From positions 170,686-234,685 of the forward strand of contig SUYA01000001.1 of assembly GCA_015060695.1 (NCBI GenBank): a stretch of 64,000 nucleotides of DNA. The letters run 5' to 3'. Positions 1-9,206 of the stretch are shown here, in pieces (position 1 is the stretch's first letter; every line of letters starts with the position of its first letter). Source of the DNA: Mediterranea massiliensis. GTDB lineage: Bacteria > Bacteroidota > Bacteroidia > Bacteroidales > Bacteroidaceae. The notes below the pieces were generated by a model, which was not told the origin of the DNA, made no database searches, and saw only the letters and a program-made list of their open reading frames with translations. A program made the translations under genes and the position numbers.

Positions 1-2243
1 AGCCATGGGCCATGCGTTATATGTTGGTTGACGGTCAGGGTAATTATGGTTCAGTAGATGGTGACGGTGCTGCAGCCATGCGTTATACTGAATGTCGTCT
101 CCAGAAGATTGGTGAGGAAATGATGCAGGATATTGACAAGGAGACGGTGGATATGACTACCAACTTTGACGACTCTTTGTTGGAACCTACCGTAATGCCT
201 ACACGAATACCCAACTTGTTGGTTAATGGTTCGTCTGGTATTGCCGTTGGTATGGCAACTAATATGCCAACCCATAATCTTTCTGAAGTCATCGATGCAT
301 GTGTGGCTTATATTGATAACAACGACATTGAAATAGAAGAGTTAATGAATTTTGTGAAAGCACCCGACTTTCCAACAGGTGGATATATATATGGTATGAG
401 CGGAGTTCGCGACGCTTATATGACAGGTCGTGGTCGCGTCATTATGCGTGCCCGAGCCGAAGTGGAAGCCGGAGCCAATCACGATAAAATCATTGTAAGC
501 GAAATACCATACGGTGTCAATAAAGCTGAGTTAATAAAGAGTATTGCTGACTTGGTGAATGAAAAGAAAATAGATGGTATATCGTATGCCAACGATGAGT
601 CTGACCGTGAAGGTATGCGTATCGTTATCGACATTAAACGTGATGCCAATGCCAGTGTGGTGCTGAACAAACTCTATAAAATGACTCAATTGCAAACCTC
701 TTTCAGTGTAAACAACGTAGCCTTGGTACACGGACGTCCTCGCACTTTGAATCTGAAAGAGTTGATTCAATATTTTGTAGAACATCGTCATGATGTGGTA
801 ATTCGCCGTACAAAGTATGATTTAAGAAAAGCCAAAGAACGTGCTCATATTCTTGAAGGATTGATTATTGCTTCAGATAATATAGATGAAGTAATACACA
901 TTATTCGTGCGGCCAAAACCCCGAACGATGCTATTGCCAATTTAATGAGCCGTTTTGAATTGTCTGAATTACAAGCACGTGCCATCGTAGAAATGCGCTT
1001 GCGTCAGCTTACAGGATTGATGCAAGACCAACTTCATGCAGAGTATGCAGATATTCAGAAACAGATTGCTTATTTAGAAGAAATTCTTGTAAACGATGAG
1101 CTTTGTCGCAAAGTTATCAAAGACGAACTGCTTGAAATCAAGGCTAAATATGGTGACGAACGTCGTTCGGAAATTGTATATTCTTCAGAAGAATTCAATC
1201 CAGAAGATTTCTATGCCGACGACGAAATGATTATTACCATTTCACACATGGGATATATCAAACGTACACCACTTACAGAATTCCGAGCTCAAAATCGTGG
1301 TGGAGTAGGGTCGAAAGGTAGTGATACTCGCGATGAAGACTTCGTAGAACATATCTATCCGGCCACTATGCACAACACCATGATGTTCTTCACTCAAAAA
1401 GGAAAGTGCTACTGGCTCAAGGTATATGAAATTCCTGAAGGCTCGAAAAACTCGAAAGGACGTGCCATTCAGAACTTATTGAATATAGATTCAGACGATG
1501 CGGTAAATGCTTATTTGCGTGTTAAGAATCTAAACGACCAAGACTATATAAATAGTCATTATGTAGTGTTCTGTACAAAGAATGGTATCATAAAGAAAAC
1601 ATTGCTTGAACAATATTCACGTCCACGTCAGAACGGTGTGAATGCAATTATAATTCGTGAAGACGATCGCGTAATTGAAGTACGAATGACTGATGGTGAT
1701 AACGAAATTATAATAGCTAACCGCAACGGTCGAGCCATTCGCTTCCATGAAAATACCGTGCGTGCCATGGGACGTACCTCAACTGGTGTTCGTGCCATTA
1801 CCCTCGATGACGATGGACAAGACGAGGTAATTGGTATGGTCTGTGTAAAAGATGTTGATAATGAAACAATTATGGTTGTTTCAGAACAAGGATATGGTAA
1901 ACGTTCAGAAATAGACGATTATCGTATTACCAATCGTGGTGGTAAGGGAGTAAAAACTATGAATATCACAGAAAAAACCGGTAAATTGGTGGCAATCAAG
2001 ACTGTAACTGACGATAACGATTTGATGATTATCAATAAATCCGGCATTACCATCCGAATGCATGTAGCCGATTGTCGTATTATGGGACGTGCTACACAAG
2101 GTGTTCGATTGATAAATCTTGAAAAACGTAATGATGAAATCGGTTCAGTATGTAAGGTAACTGCCGAAATAGAGGAAGAACAATCGGATATTCAAGAAAT
2201 AAATGATTCTGAAAATACAATTGAAAACAACAATCAAGAATAA
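1..2243 (+). CDS. gyrA: DNA gyrase subunit A, C-terminal ~746 residues (5' truncated by window edge)
   Basis: Type II topoisomerase subunit that cleaves and rejoins DNA. The reading frame is open to the window edge (codons for P-W-A precede the first ATG at 12), so the gene starts upstream. The hallmark active-site stretch AAAMRYTE is present; its Tyr, encoded at 84-86, is the DNA-linking residue of the family. The tower and coiled-coil region follows, then a C-terminal beta-pinwheel with repeated G-R-x-S/T-x-G-V blades and an acidic tail. The quinolone-resistance region lies just outside the window. A TPR protein gene follows 37 bp downstream on the same strand. GyrA rather than ParC is favoured by the full pinwheel and acidic tail. 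Confidence 0.96.
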   Translation, partial: PWAMRYMLVDGQGNYGSVDGDGAAAMRYTECRLQKIGEEMMQDIDKETVDMTTNFDDSLLEPTVMPTRIPNLLVNGSSGIAVGMATNMPTHNLSEVIDACVAYIDNNDIEIEELMNFVKAPDFPTGGYIYGMSGVRDAYMTGRGRVIMRARAEVEAGANHDKIIVSEIPYGVNKAELIKSIADLVNEKKIDGISYANDESDREGMRIVIDIKRDANASVVLNKLYKMTQLQTSFSVNNVALVHGRPRTLNLKELIQYFVEHRHDVVIRRTKYDLRKAKERAHILEGLIIASDNIDEVIHIIRAAKTPNDAIANLMSRFELSELQARAIVEMRLRQLTGLMQDQLHAEYADIQKQIAYLEEILVNDELCRKVIKDELLEIKAKYGDERRSEIVYSSEEFNPEDFYADDEMIITISHMGYIKRTPLTEFRAQNRGGVGSKGSDTRDEDFVEHIYPATMHNTMMFFTQKGKCYWLKVYEIPEGSKNSKGRAIQNLLNIDSDDAVNAYLRVKNLNDQDYINSHYVVFCTKNGIIKKTLLEQYSRPRQNGVNAIIIREDDRVIEVRMTDGDNEIIIANRNGRAIRFHENTVRAMGRTSTGVRAITLDDDGQDEVIGMVCVKDVDNETIMVVSEQGYGKRSEIDDYRITNRGGKGVKTMNITEKTGKLVAIKTVTDDNDLMIINKSGITIRMHVADCRIMGRATQGVRLINLEKRNDEIGSVCKVTAEIEEEQSDIQEINDSENTIENNNQE

Positions 2244-2280
2244 GAAATAAAACTATTATTAATTTAAAATTTCAACAATC

Positions 2281-3570
2281 ATGAAAAGAGTATTATTTTC
2301 AGTGGTTTTACTGCTTGCCGCAAGTTTCACATTTGCTCAACAGAAAAATGTGAAAGAAGCCAAGAGTATTGCAAATGGATCAAATCCAGACTTCGCAAAA
2401 GCAGAACAATTAATTGAAGCTGCATTGACAAACGCTGAAACCAAGGATGTAGCAGATACTTGGGATGTAGCAGGTTTTGTTCAAAAAAGAAGAAGTGAAA
2501 AGGAGATGGAGAAGGCATATCTCCGTAAGCCTTATGACACATTGCAGGTATTTACCAGCGCATTAAAAATGTGTAAATACTACTTGAAGTGTGATGAATT
2601 GGCTCAGATTCCCAATGAAAAGGGAAAGATTAAAAATAAATTCAGAAAAGCCAATGCTGCTGCTGTTAAGGCAGAACTTGGTAACTTGATTAACGGTGGT
2701 ATCCAATATTATAACATGATGCTCGATCAAGAAAGATCTGGTAATAGCGGTGAAGCGCAAGGAAAGAAGGCGTTAGACTGCTTTGCTATGTATATTGATG
2801 CCTCTGCAAGCCCTATGTTTGAAGAAGAAAATCTACTTCAAACAGATACAGTTTTGCCACAAATTGCATATTTCGCTGCATTGGCTGCTACCAAAGTAAA
2901 AGATTATGATGCCGTTATCAAGTACGCTCCTTATGGATACAGCGACAAGGAAAACGGTAAGTATGCTATGGAATTTGTTGTTTCTGCTTTGAAGGAAAAA
3001 GGCGATACAGACAAGTGGTTGGCTGCTTTGAAAGAAGGCTTGCAAAAATTCCCTGATCATGCATTCTTCTTCGGAAACTTGATTGATTATTATACAAATA
3101 ACAACAAGTTCGACGAAGCTACCGCTTTTGCTGATGAAATGTTGGCTAAGGATCCTAGTAATACATTCTATCTCTATGTAAAGGGTTATTTGTATCATAA
3201 TCAATACAATAATCTGAAAATGGATGGTAAGAACGAAGAAGCTGATGCAGCTCTGGACAAAGGTCTTGAATTCTACAAGAAAACTATCGAAGCAGATGCT
3301 AACTATGCAGAAGCTCATTCTAACATTGGTTTGATTTACTGCTTGAAGGCACAAGATTTTTCTGAAAAGGCAGTGACTGATGTAAACGATCCGAAGTATG
3401 CTGAAGATCAAGTTAAATTAAAATCATTCTACGAACAAGCTAAGCCGTATTACGAAAAAGCAAGAGCTTTGAAACCGGAAAATAAAGATTTGTGGTTGCA
3501 AGGTTTGTACCGTGTTTATTATAACTTGAACATGGGTCCTGAGTTCGAAGAAATTGGAAAATTGATGTAA
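2281..3570 (+). CDS. Exported TPR-repeat protein
   Basis: A 429-residue protein with a clear N-terminal signal peptide (MKRVLFSVVLLLAASFTFAQ), so probably periplasmic or outer-membrane associated. The rest is helical and tetratricopeptide-like, most evident towards the C-terminus where A-x-x-x-Y-x-K-x-x-x-A patterns and the N-Y-A-E-A-H-S-N-I-G-L-I-Y unit occur. It begins 37 bp after gyrA and is followed by a rho-independent terminator, so it is probably co-transcribed with gyrA. TPR proteins are scaffolds for protein-protein contacts; partner and role cannot be read from the sequence. The name is by fold only. Confidence 0.85.
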   Translation: MKRVLFSVVLLLAASFTFAQQKNVKEAKSIANGSNPDFAKAEQLIEAALTNAETKDVADTWDVAGFVQKRRSEKEMEKAYLRKPYDTLQVFTSALKMCKYYLKCDELAQIPNEKGKIKNKFRKANAAAVKAELGNLINGGIQYYNMMLDQERSGNSGEAQGKKALDCFAMYIDASASPMFEEENLLQTDTVLPQIAYFAALAATKVKDYDAVIKYAPYGYSDKENGKYAMEFVVSALKEKGDTDKWLAALKEGLQKFPDHAFFFGNLIDYYTNNNKFDEATAFADEMLAKDPSNTFYLYVKGYLYHNQYNNLKMDGKNEEADAALDKGLEFYKKTIEADANYAEAHSNIGLIYCLKAQDFSEKAVTDVNDPKYAEDQVKLKSFYEQAKPYYEKARALKPENKDLWLQGLYRVYYNLNMGPEFEEIGKLM

Positions 3571-3600
3571 TTTATCATTAATATAATAATGAATTGTAAA

Positions 3601-3641
3601 TGTCCGGGTTTGTATTTCAAATCCGGACATTTTATTCTTTT
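3601..3641 (+). terminator. Rho-independent terminator after the gyrA-TPR unit
   Basis: An 11-bp stem (3601-3611 with 3619-3629, one G-T wobble) encloses a 7-nt loop and is followed by a T-rich tract (tttattctttt). It lies 30 bp past the stop codon of the TPR gene. Confidence 0.85.
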
Positions 3642-3845
3642 AAGAATACATTAATTTGTGAACTGTTGCTCAAATTTAGTAAAACGGCCTAAAGATTTTA
3701 AATCTATAATTGCAATTATGTTTAATGATATTCGCATAATTAATTGTTTCATAATAGATTGGCCTATTATGTATAGCTTATTTGCAGTTTACGTTCATGT
3801 AAACAGAAAGTGAACAAATTATTATTTGTATGTTTACAAGGAAGT

Positions 3846-4100
3846 TTATTGATTACTGATTTCGTTGAGTAATTCTATTGCGCGTTCAAGTACAGTTGTA
3901 TCATCCAATGTAACCAAACCTCCGTCTGGTCCAGGTTCTATATGAAAACCAACACTTTGTCCTTCTTTGAAATTGTGTCCACCAAAAAAGTTTCTTACAG
4001 TTTCTACGTCTAAATCCAGTTCGTCGGCTATTTGATGCATGCTTCCATCAGGTAGTGCATCTTTAATTCTTCGAAGTTCGTTGAAAGTTATTGTTTTCAT
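3846..4100 (-). CDS. Small helix-turn-helix DNA-binding protein (84 aa)
   Basis: An 84-residue protein. Residues about 20-40 (HQIADELDLDVETVRNFFGG) read as a helix-turn-helix, with a turn between IADELDLD and VETVRNFF. A glycine-rich middle (EPGPDGG) and a C-terminal amphipathic helix (ERAIELLNEI) follow. Small proteins of this kind are common single-gene units in Bacteroidales; the target is unknown. It lies between the gyrA-TPR terminator region and the large inverted repeat that ends the exporter operon, so it is probably its own transcript. The region 3642-3845 downstream of it is AT-rich and shows nothing else. Confidence 0.75.
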   Translation of the reverse strand: MKTITFNELRRIKDALPDGSMHQIADELDLDVETVRNFFGGHNFKEGQSVGFHIEPGPDGGLVTLDDTTVLERAIELLNEISNQ

Positions 4101-4129
4101 AAGTTGTTGTTTCTATGTTAATTAGTAAA

Positions 4130-4193
4130 AAACATCCTTTTTATATAATTTTACATCATTATTATGGCATAAAATTATATAAAAAAGATGTTT
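4130..4193 (-). terminator. Long inverted repeat terminating the exporter operon
   Basis: Arms of 24 nt (4130-4153 and 4170-4193) pair with a single mismatch around a 16-nt loop. Read on the minus strand the hairpin follows the last permease stop codon by 16 bp and runs into TTTTTT. The stem is AT-rich but long, so termination is plausible for the operon transcribed from 17.5 kb down to 4.2 kb. Confidence 0.75.
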
Positions 4194-4209
4194 CTACCAA
4201 ATGTTTTAC

Positions 4210-6588
4210 TTATTCACTTTTCACCACTTCAGCCGGATTTTGTCGTGCAGCTTTCCATACACGGCCAATGATGCTGATAGTAATCACCCCTGCAATTGCC
4301 ACAAATACAATTAAATAGGTCAATATACCAATTTCTACTTGTCTATTATAGCTCTCTATCCATTGCTTCATTATCCAATAAGTGAATGGAAAAGCCACTA
4401 CCGATGCAATAATCATCATTTGCAGATATTCCACAAAAAATATGCGTAAGATGTCCCCTATTCTTGCTCCATTCACCTTTCTTATAGCAATCTCCTTGCG
4501 TCGTTGTTCGCAGGTAAGTGTTACCAGTGAGTAAATGCCGAATAATGAAATCAAGATACATATTAACGATGCAAAGCCAATGAGTTGTCCCAACGCTTGT
4601 TCCGATTTCAAATAATCCTCAAACATTTCTTCTTCGCTGAATAGGAACAATTTTTTTGTCGGTGCTTCTTCTTTAGCCATCTGTTCCAGTCTGTTACGAC
4701 ATTCGTTCCATGTTCCCGGACGAAATTTAAATAACACAAAAGCTCGTTCCCAGAAGTAACCTTTATATTGATGCGTATTAACAAACAAAGTATAAGGCAT
4801 TTCTTTTGCCGACGACTCATAGGCACAATCCTTCACTACACCTACTACTGTTATAGGTTTGTTTCCCGGATGGTGGTAGTAAATATGCTTACCCACTGCC
4901 TCTTCGGGTGTCCATCCCAATCGTTTAGCCGTACTTTCTGTAATATTTGCATCGCGTGCTTGCGAATCCTTGTTTATCCATTGTCCACTTACTAATTCTA
5001 TGCCATAGAATTTGAAGAACTCTTCACCGGCTATAATTTCATCAAAGAATATCGGCTTTTCCAATGCATGTTCCTGTCCGTCCCAACTACTCATGTTGGC
5101 TCCGGTCATGGCTCCAGTACCCACTAACGGATAATATTGAGGTACCACTACTTCTTCTATCATGGGTAATGCTTTCAATTTTTCATACCACACGTTCATA
5201 TCCTCATTTAACCATAGGCTGAAAGCTCCCCGATTGCTGTATTCAAATCCCACCTCCGTATGACGCAAATGGTATAATTGCTGTTGCATGATAACCGTAC
5301 CGCTGATGAAAGCCAGGCTGACCACCAATTGCACGATGATACTTCCTTTGCGGAAGAAATGATTGAATCCTTTACCCTGAAGCGATTGTTGTAACGAACC
5401 ACGCCGTAGTACGATTACAGAAACTATTGTAATACAGAATGTTATAAGGGCCATGATTCCCATAAACAAAATGCTCTCTTTATAAATGTAGCTTCGTTCT
5501 TCTGTTATTTGCGAATAGTGCAGGAAGGGCGACAACAACCATTCTACAAAGATCATTCCCAACAAGGAAGCAATCAATACGGTAATCAGTTGTTCGGTAG
5601 CCATCAGCTTCACCAACGATACTTCCGATGCACCGCACACCTTCCGTAAAGCCATCTCGCGGCGGCGTGTACGGAATCTATCCACGTAGATGGCCAAGTA
5701 GTTGGCCAATGCACAGCAGATTATCAACACTCCCGTCCACCTAAAGTAATTAATGTATCGACTTTTCACTACCTTTTCCTTTCCGCTTACAAAGTCTTCT
5801 TGATAGCGCAATTTTGTTATCGGAATCAAGTAGAACCGGGTCAATCCTGTCTTACTAAACATTGTTTCGGTCATCTCTTTCGGAAAGTGTCGATTCATCT
5901 TCTCCAGCAATGCCTCCGCATCCACACCTTTCTTCAACTTAATGAGTATTCTATAACTATAGAGATCCCACGGATATTTATTTACAGTAGGTGCTTGCAT
6001 AAAGTCAGAGGAAAAGTTACTATGTCCCTTCCACCCCTTTATCACAGCACCAATTGTTACCTCTGTTTGAGTGTTTGCCAGGGTTATCTTCTCTCCCACT
6101 ACATCCTTTTTGCCAAATAGTTTCATGGCCATATCTTCGTGGATAGCAATTTTATCACTTGGCTTTTCGGTTGGTGTAAAAAACGATTCATCACCTTCTA
6201 AAAACTCCACTCCCATCATACGAATGAAGTTGCTTTCCGGCATCAGGCAGGTAAACTGTTTCATCTCTTTTCCCTGCTGAATATGGATGTTCGATGGTTT
6301 TACTGCACACCAATCCGCTATCTCTGTGTAATTATTTTTCAAGTAGTCACCCAGTGAAATAGGAGTGATATACGAACGTTGGTTACCGAAAGCAGCATCA
6401 TCGGTAGCTACCACATATATACGTTCGGCATCGCTATGAAAATGGTCGAATGTCTCTTCATACCGTCCCCATAGGCTCGACAACGTGAAGCACGCCAATC
6501 CTACTGCCAATCCCACTAAACATATTATGTTCTGTGTTTTGTACTTCAGTAGGTTTCTTACTGCAATTTTAAGGTTGTGTAGTGTCAT
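4210..6588 (-). CDS. MacB/FtsX-type ABC transporter permease (792 aa)
   Basis: Double-length permease built as two copies of the MacB periplasmic core plus FtsX membrane module. An N-terminal membrane helix (after RNLLKYKTQN) leads into an extracytoplasmic domain. A first FtsX block contains RRREMALRKVCGAS (~residues 312-325). A second half ends with the block containing QRRKEIAIRKVNGA (~715-728). About eight membrane spans are expected. Such permeases work with an ABC ATPase as mechanotransmitters moving substrates across the envelope with an adaptor and TolC-like channel. It is the last gene of the operon, 24 bp after the next permease. Its last twelve residues (ARQNPAEVVKSE) match those of the permease at 11675-13993, so these two look like closer paralogues. 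Substrate unknown. Confidence 0.9.
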   Translation of the reverse strand: MTLHNLKIAVRNLLKYKTQNIICLVGLAVGLACFTLSSLWGRYEETFDHFHSDAERIYVVATDDAAFGNQRSYITPISLGDYLKNNYTEIADWCAVKPSNIHIQQGKEMKQFTCLMPESNFIRMMGVEFLEGDESFFTPTEKPSDKIAIHEDMAMKLFGKKDVVGEKITLANTQTEVTIGAVIKGWKGHSNFSSDFMQAPTVNKYPWDLYSYRILIKLKKGVDAEALLEKMNRHFPKEMTETMFSKTGLTRFYLIPITKLRYQEDFVSGKEKVVKSRYINYFRWTGVLIICCALANYLAIYVDRFRTRRREMALRKVCGASEVSLVKLMATEQLITVLIASLLGMIFVEWLLSPFLHYSQITEERSYIYKESILFMGIMALITFCITIVSVIVLRRGSLQQSLQGKGFNHFFRKGSIIVQLVVSLAFISGTVIMQQQLYHLRHTEVGFEYSNRGAFSLWLNEDMNVWYEKLKALPMIEEVVVPQYYPLVGTGAMTGANMSSWDGQEHALEKPIFFDEIIAGEEFFKFYGIELVSGQWINKDSQARDANITESTAKRLGWTPEEAVGKHIYYHHPGNKPITVVGVVKDCAYESSAKEMPYTLFVNTHQYKGYFWERAFVLFKFRPGTWNECRNRLEQMAKEEAPTKKLFLFSEEEMFEDYLKSEQALGQLIGFASLICILISLFGIYSLVTLTCEQRRKEIAIRKVNGARIGDILRIFFVEYLQMMIIASVVAFPFTYWIMKQWIESYNRQVEIGILTYLIVFVAIAGVITISIIGRVWKAARQNPAEVVKSE

Positions 6589-6612
6589 AGTGCTTTTTTT
6601 TTAAAAAAATAT

Positions 6613-8937
6613 TTATTCTATTTTCATCGATTCTATTACCTTCTCTTTCACTGTATGGTAACTGTTCAACCCAATCATAACAAACGTAATGAATGTCACA
6701 ATGAGTAAAGCAGACACGAAGTGCATCACGTTAGGAGAAATATGCTCATGGAATCCTTCTAACCATTTCATTATTAAGTAGTAAGTAATAGGTGTAGATA
6801 TAATGAAAGCTATGCCTATATAACCCATAAATGGTCTGTTCAGCATCCACAAAATCTGTCGTTTATGTGCTCCATGCACTTTTCTTATAGCTATTTCACG
6901 ACGACGTTGCTCAATGGCATAGCGGGTTATTCCGAAAAGTCCGAACAAAGTCAGTGCCAGGCTGATGCCTGAATATACCGTAATAATGTCGGCCATGTTA
7001 TATGTACGTATGTTCATCGACAAGAAAAACTCATGCATATCCTTTGTTTGCAACATCTTTCCCGGATATTTCTCTTCCCATAACCGTTGGATACGTCGAA
7101 TTGCTTGTTCATTGTTTTTACCATCCAGTCTGACTGCCAGCGTATATTGGCTAACGGTGGGTTGAGTGCTTACAGTCATTATCAATGGTAGCACAGGATA
7201 ATTCATTGCCCCCTTGTTGAAGTCTTTCAGTATTCCTGCCACCTTCCATTGTTCATTAACGGTGCTTTTTATCGACGACCCATCATTCAGGTATTTGTAA
7301 ATCGGTTGTCCCACCGGATCTTCTCCTTCGGGTACAATCAGTTTCTTATATGTTTCGTTAATAAGGATGCCCACCTCTTCGGTCTTTATCAGTTGCATAG
7401 CCCTATCCATGTCTGCTATTTCCAGCTGATATACTTTCGGGAACTCCATACACTCTATATGCCACTCTATCCAAGTCAGCATATCCGGTTGATTTTCATC
7501 CAGTGCATCTCCTATCGAAGAACAACTCAGTCCCGACATCGATGGAGCTGCAGCCACTACTCCGGGTATCTGTTTCACCTCTTCCCACCAACTGCTCAAG
7601 GGTGGTTGCAACTCTCTTTCACCCGAAAATTCATACACATTTTTTGTATAATCTCCTATTTCCCGAATCATTCCAAGTTGCCCTTGTAGTACAAAATATG
7701 TACTGACCAATGCCATAGATATAATGAATTGCAAGGTCACCAATCCTCCCACAATCAGTTGCCTGCGACGTCCTGTATAAAAGCTGCGATAACTGCTTTC
7801 GGTCAGTCCCTGTACCTTATAGCTGACGTAGGTGGCCGGAATGACGGAGAGTATTCCCACTATCAGTAGCAATAGCGGAAGTACTTGTGCCGAAAACAGA
7901 TAGCCTATCGACAGATTGCTGTGTATCAGATGATTGAAAATCTTCAATAGGTCGTTACACATTAGCAGTGATAACAAGAATGCTATCATAAGTAATAGGA
8001 ATGTATCCAGAAAAAGTTGCTGGCGGAGCTGTTGTGGTTTTGCCCCCATAATTCCTTCTATACGCAACATTTTTACTTGTTGCAACATTCTTGAGAAGTT
8101 GAGGTTTACATAGTTGAAACAACCGATAAACAACACCAACAGTGCCGCAACGGCAGCTACTGTCAGCAGCGTCATGTCACGTCTTTCCAACAGACCGTTG
8201 TTTACATGCTTGTCAAAATAGGCTTCTTGCAGTGTATATAGTTCGTAGTGTCCCTTTCCTAACAACGTAGGTAGTTCGGTGGCCTCATATTTCTTTCTGA
8301 AGGCTTCTTTGTCCGTCCCTTCCTTCAGCATGATAAATGCCCCTACACTGCCCTTCAGCTCACCGTTCGACAGTAAGTCAATCTTCATGCAACTCTGTTT
8401 CTTCAGGTTGAATACGGCCACTACATTCAGTGTTTCGTTATTCTCCATTTGTAGCACCTTTCCTACACAGTTGGTCGTTCCAAAGCATTTTTTAGCAAAC
8501 TCTTCACTTACAGCTACGCAGTCCGGACGCTTCAGTGCATCTTCCAGTTGTCCGCTCACCACCTCTACGGGGAAGAAGTGCATAAACAGCGAGTCACTCT
8601 TCACCATTTCTGCCTCTATAAATTCATCGGTAGATGCCTTAGCAAAGTGTAGTTTTTTAGACATATGCAACATCTGTTCTATTTCCGGAAAATCCTGTAA
8701 GCCTTGTACGCTATACACAAATGAGGTCTGCATATCCTTTCCGGTATTTCCGGGCAACCGTTGTGTAAGCTGGAAGATGCGTTCTCTGTTTTCATTCTCT
8801 CCTTCCACGTTGTATTCGTGCAACACAAAGGCTGTCAGCAAGTTTGTACAAGCCAACCCCACTGTCAGGCTGATAATGGAGACCATCATAAACAGTTTGT
8901 TTCTACACCAACTTCTAAGAATCAATTTTAGTATCAT
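6613..8937 (-). CDS. MacB/FtsX-type ABC transporter permease (774 aa)
   Basis: Second-last gene of the exporter operon and another double-length FtsX/MacB permease. The N-terminal span (MVSIISLTVGLACTNLLTAF) is followed by a periplasmic domain, a first FtsX block, a second periplasmic domain and a C-terminal FtsX block with QRRREIAIRKVHGAHKRQIL. The conserved arginine/lysine-rich loop before each helix pair marks the family. It is the most divergent of the four paralogues: it ends in KVIESMKIE instead of NPAEVVKSE or NPAEIIRKE. It is preceded by an unusual 269-bp spacer with four palindromes at a 22-bp period, the widest gap between permease genes, so it may have its own control. Confidence 0.88.
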   Translation of the reverse strand: MILKLILRSWCRNKLFMMVSIISLTVGLACTNLLTAFVLHEYNVEGENENRERIFQLTQRLPGNTGKDMQTSFVYSVQGLQDFPEIEQMLHMSKKLHFAKASTDEFIEAEMVKSDSLFMHFFPVEVVSGQLEDALKRPDCVAVSEEFAKKCFGTTNCVGKVLQMENNETLNVVAVFNLKKQSCMKIDLLSNGELKGSVGAFIMLKEGTDKEAFRKKYEATELPTLLGKGHYELYTLQEAYFDKHVNNGLLERRDMTLLTVAAVAALLVLFIGCFNYVNLNFSRMLQQVKMLRIEGIMGAKPQQLRQQLFLDTFLLLMIAFLLSLLMCNDLLKIFNHLIHSNLSIGYLFSAQVLPLLLLIVGILSVIPATYVSYKVQGLTESSYRSFYTGRRRQLIVGGLVTLQFIISMALVSTYFVLQGQLGMIREIGDYTKNVYEFSGERELQPPLSSWWEEVKQIPGVVAAAPSMSGLSCSSIGDALDENQPDMLTWIEWHIECMEFPKVYQLEIADMDRAMQLIKTEEVGILINETYKKLIVPEGEDPVGQPIYKYLNDGSSIKSTVNEQWKVAGILKDFNKGAMNYPVLPLIMTVSTQPTVSQYTLAVRLDGKNNEQAIRRIQRLWEEKYPGKMLQTKDMHEFFLSMNIRTYNMADIITVYSGISLALTLFGLFGITRYAIEQRRREIAIRKVHGAHKRQILWMLNRPFMGYIGIAFIISTPITYYLIMKWLEGFHEHISPNVMHFVSALLIVTFITFVMIGLNSYHTVKEKVIESMKIE

Positions 8938-9019
8938 ATCTTTTTCATTTTATGTCCCATCTAAAGATGATAAGTGGTTAAATATATATATATTGTTTCT
9001 TTTTAGTGCGTTGATATAT

Positions 9020-9034
9020 AGGCGTTTAACGCCT
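9020..9034. repeat. Perfect 7-bp inverted repeat AGGCGTT-T-AACGCCT
   Basis: A near-palindrome with a one-base centre, 20 bp from the palindromic array that follows and 83 bp upstream of the permease start codon at 8937. It could be an operator half of the same control region. No function is evident from sequence alone. Confidence 0.6.
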
Positions 9035-9053
9035 CTATATTAAGTTATCCAAC

Positions 9054-9131
9054 TACCTATAGGTAGTTATTCGATTACCTATAGGTAGTTGGCCCACTAC
9101 TTATAGGTAGTTGCTCTTCTACCTATAGGTA
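9054..9131. repeat. Four palindromes (TACCTATAGGTA) in exact 22-bp register
   Basis: The 12-bp palindrome TACCTATAGGTA occurs at 9054-9065, 9076-9087, 9098-9109 (one change, TACTTATAGGTA) and 9120-9131. Start-to-start spacing is 22 bp each time, about two turns of B-DNA. Flanking bases are partly shared (ctac...gtagtt). It lies in the spacer upstream of the permease at 6613-8937 and downstream of the permease at 9207. It is not a CRISPR: the intervals are only 10 bp and partly conserved. Confidence 0.9.
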
Positions 9132-9206
9132 AATCTTATGGTTGAAAAAAACTTTTTGATTGCTAAGTTATTAGGCTCATTGCTTTTAGTGTTAATATAT
9201 TATTCA

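Noticed and set aside
8279..9043. 254-codon open frame on the plus strand
   Set aside because: Antisense to a permease gene with clear family motifs; the translated product is low-complexity Ser/Phe-rich without domain features.
9054..9131. Possible CRISPR array
   Set aside because: Repeats are 12-bp palindromes with only 10 bp between them and partly conserved intervals; no cas genes nearby.
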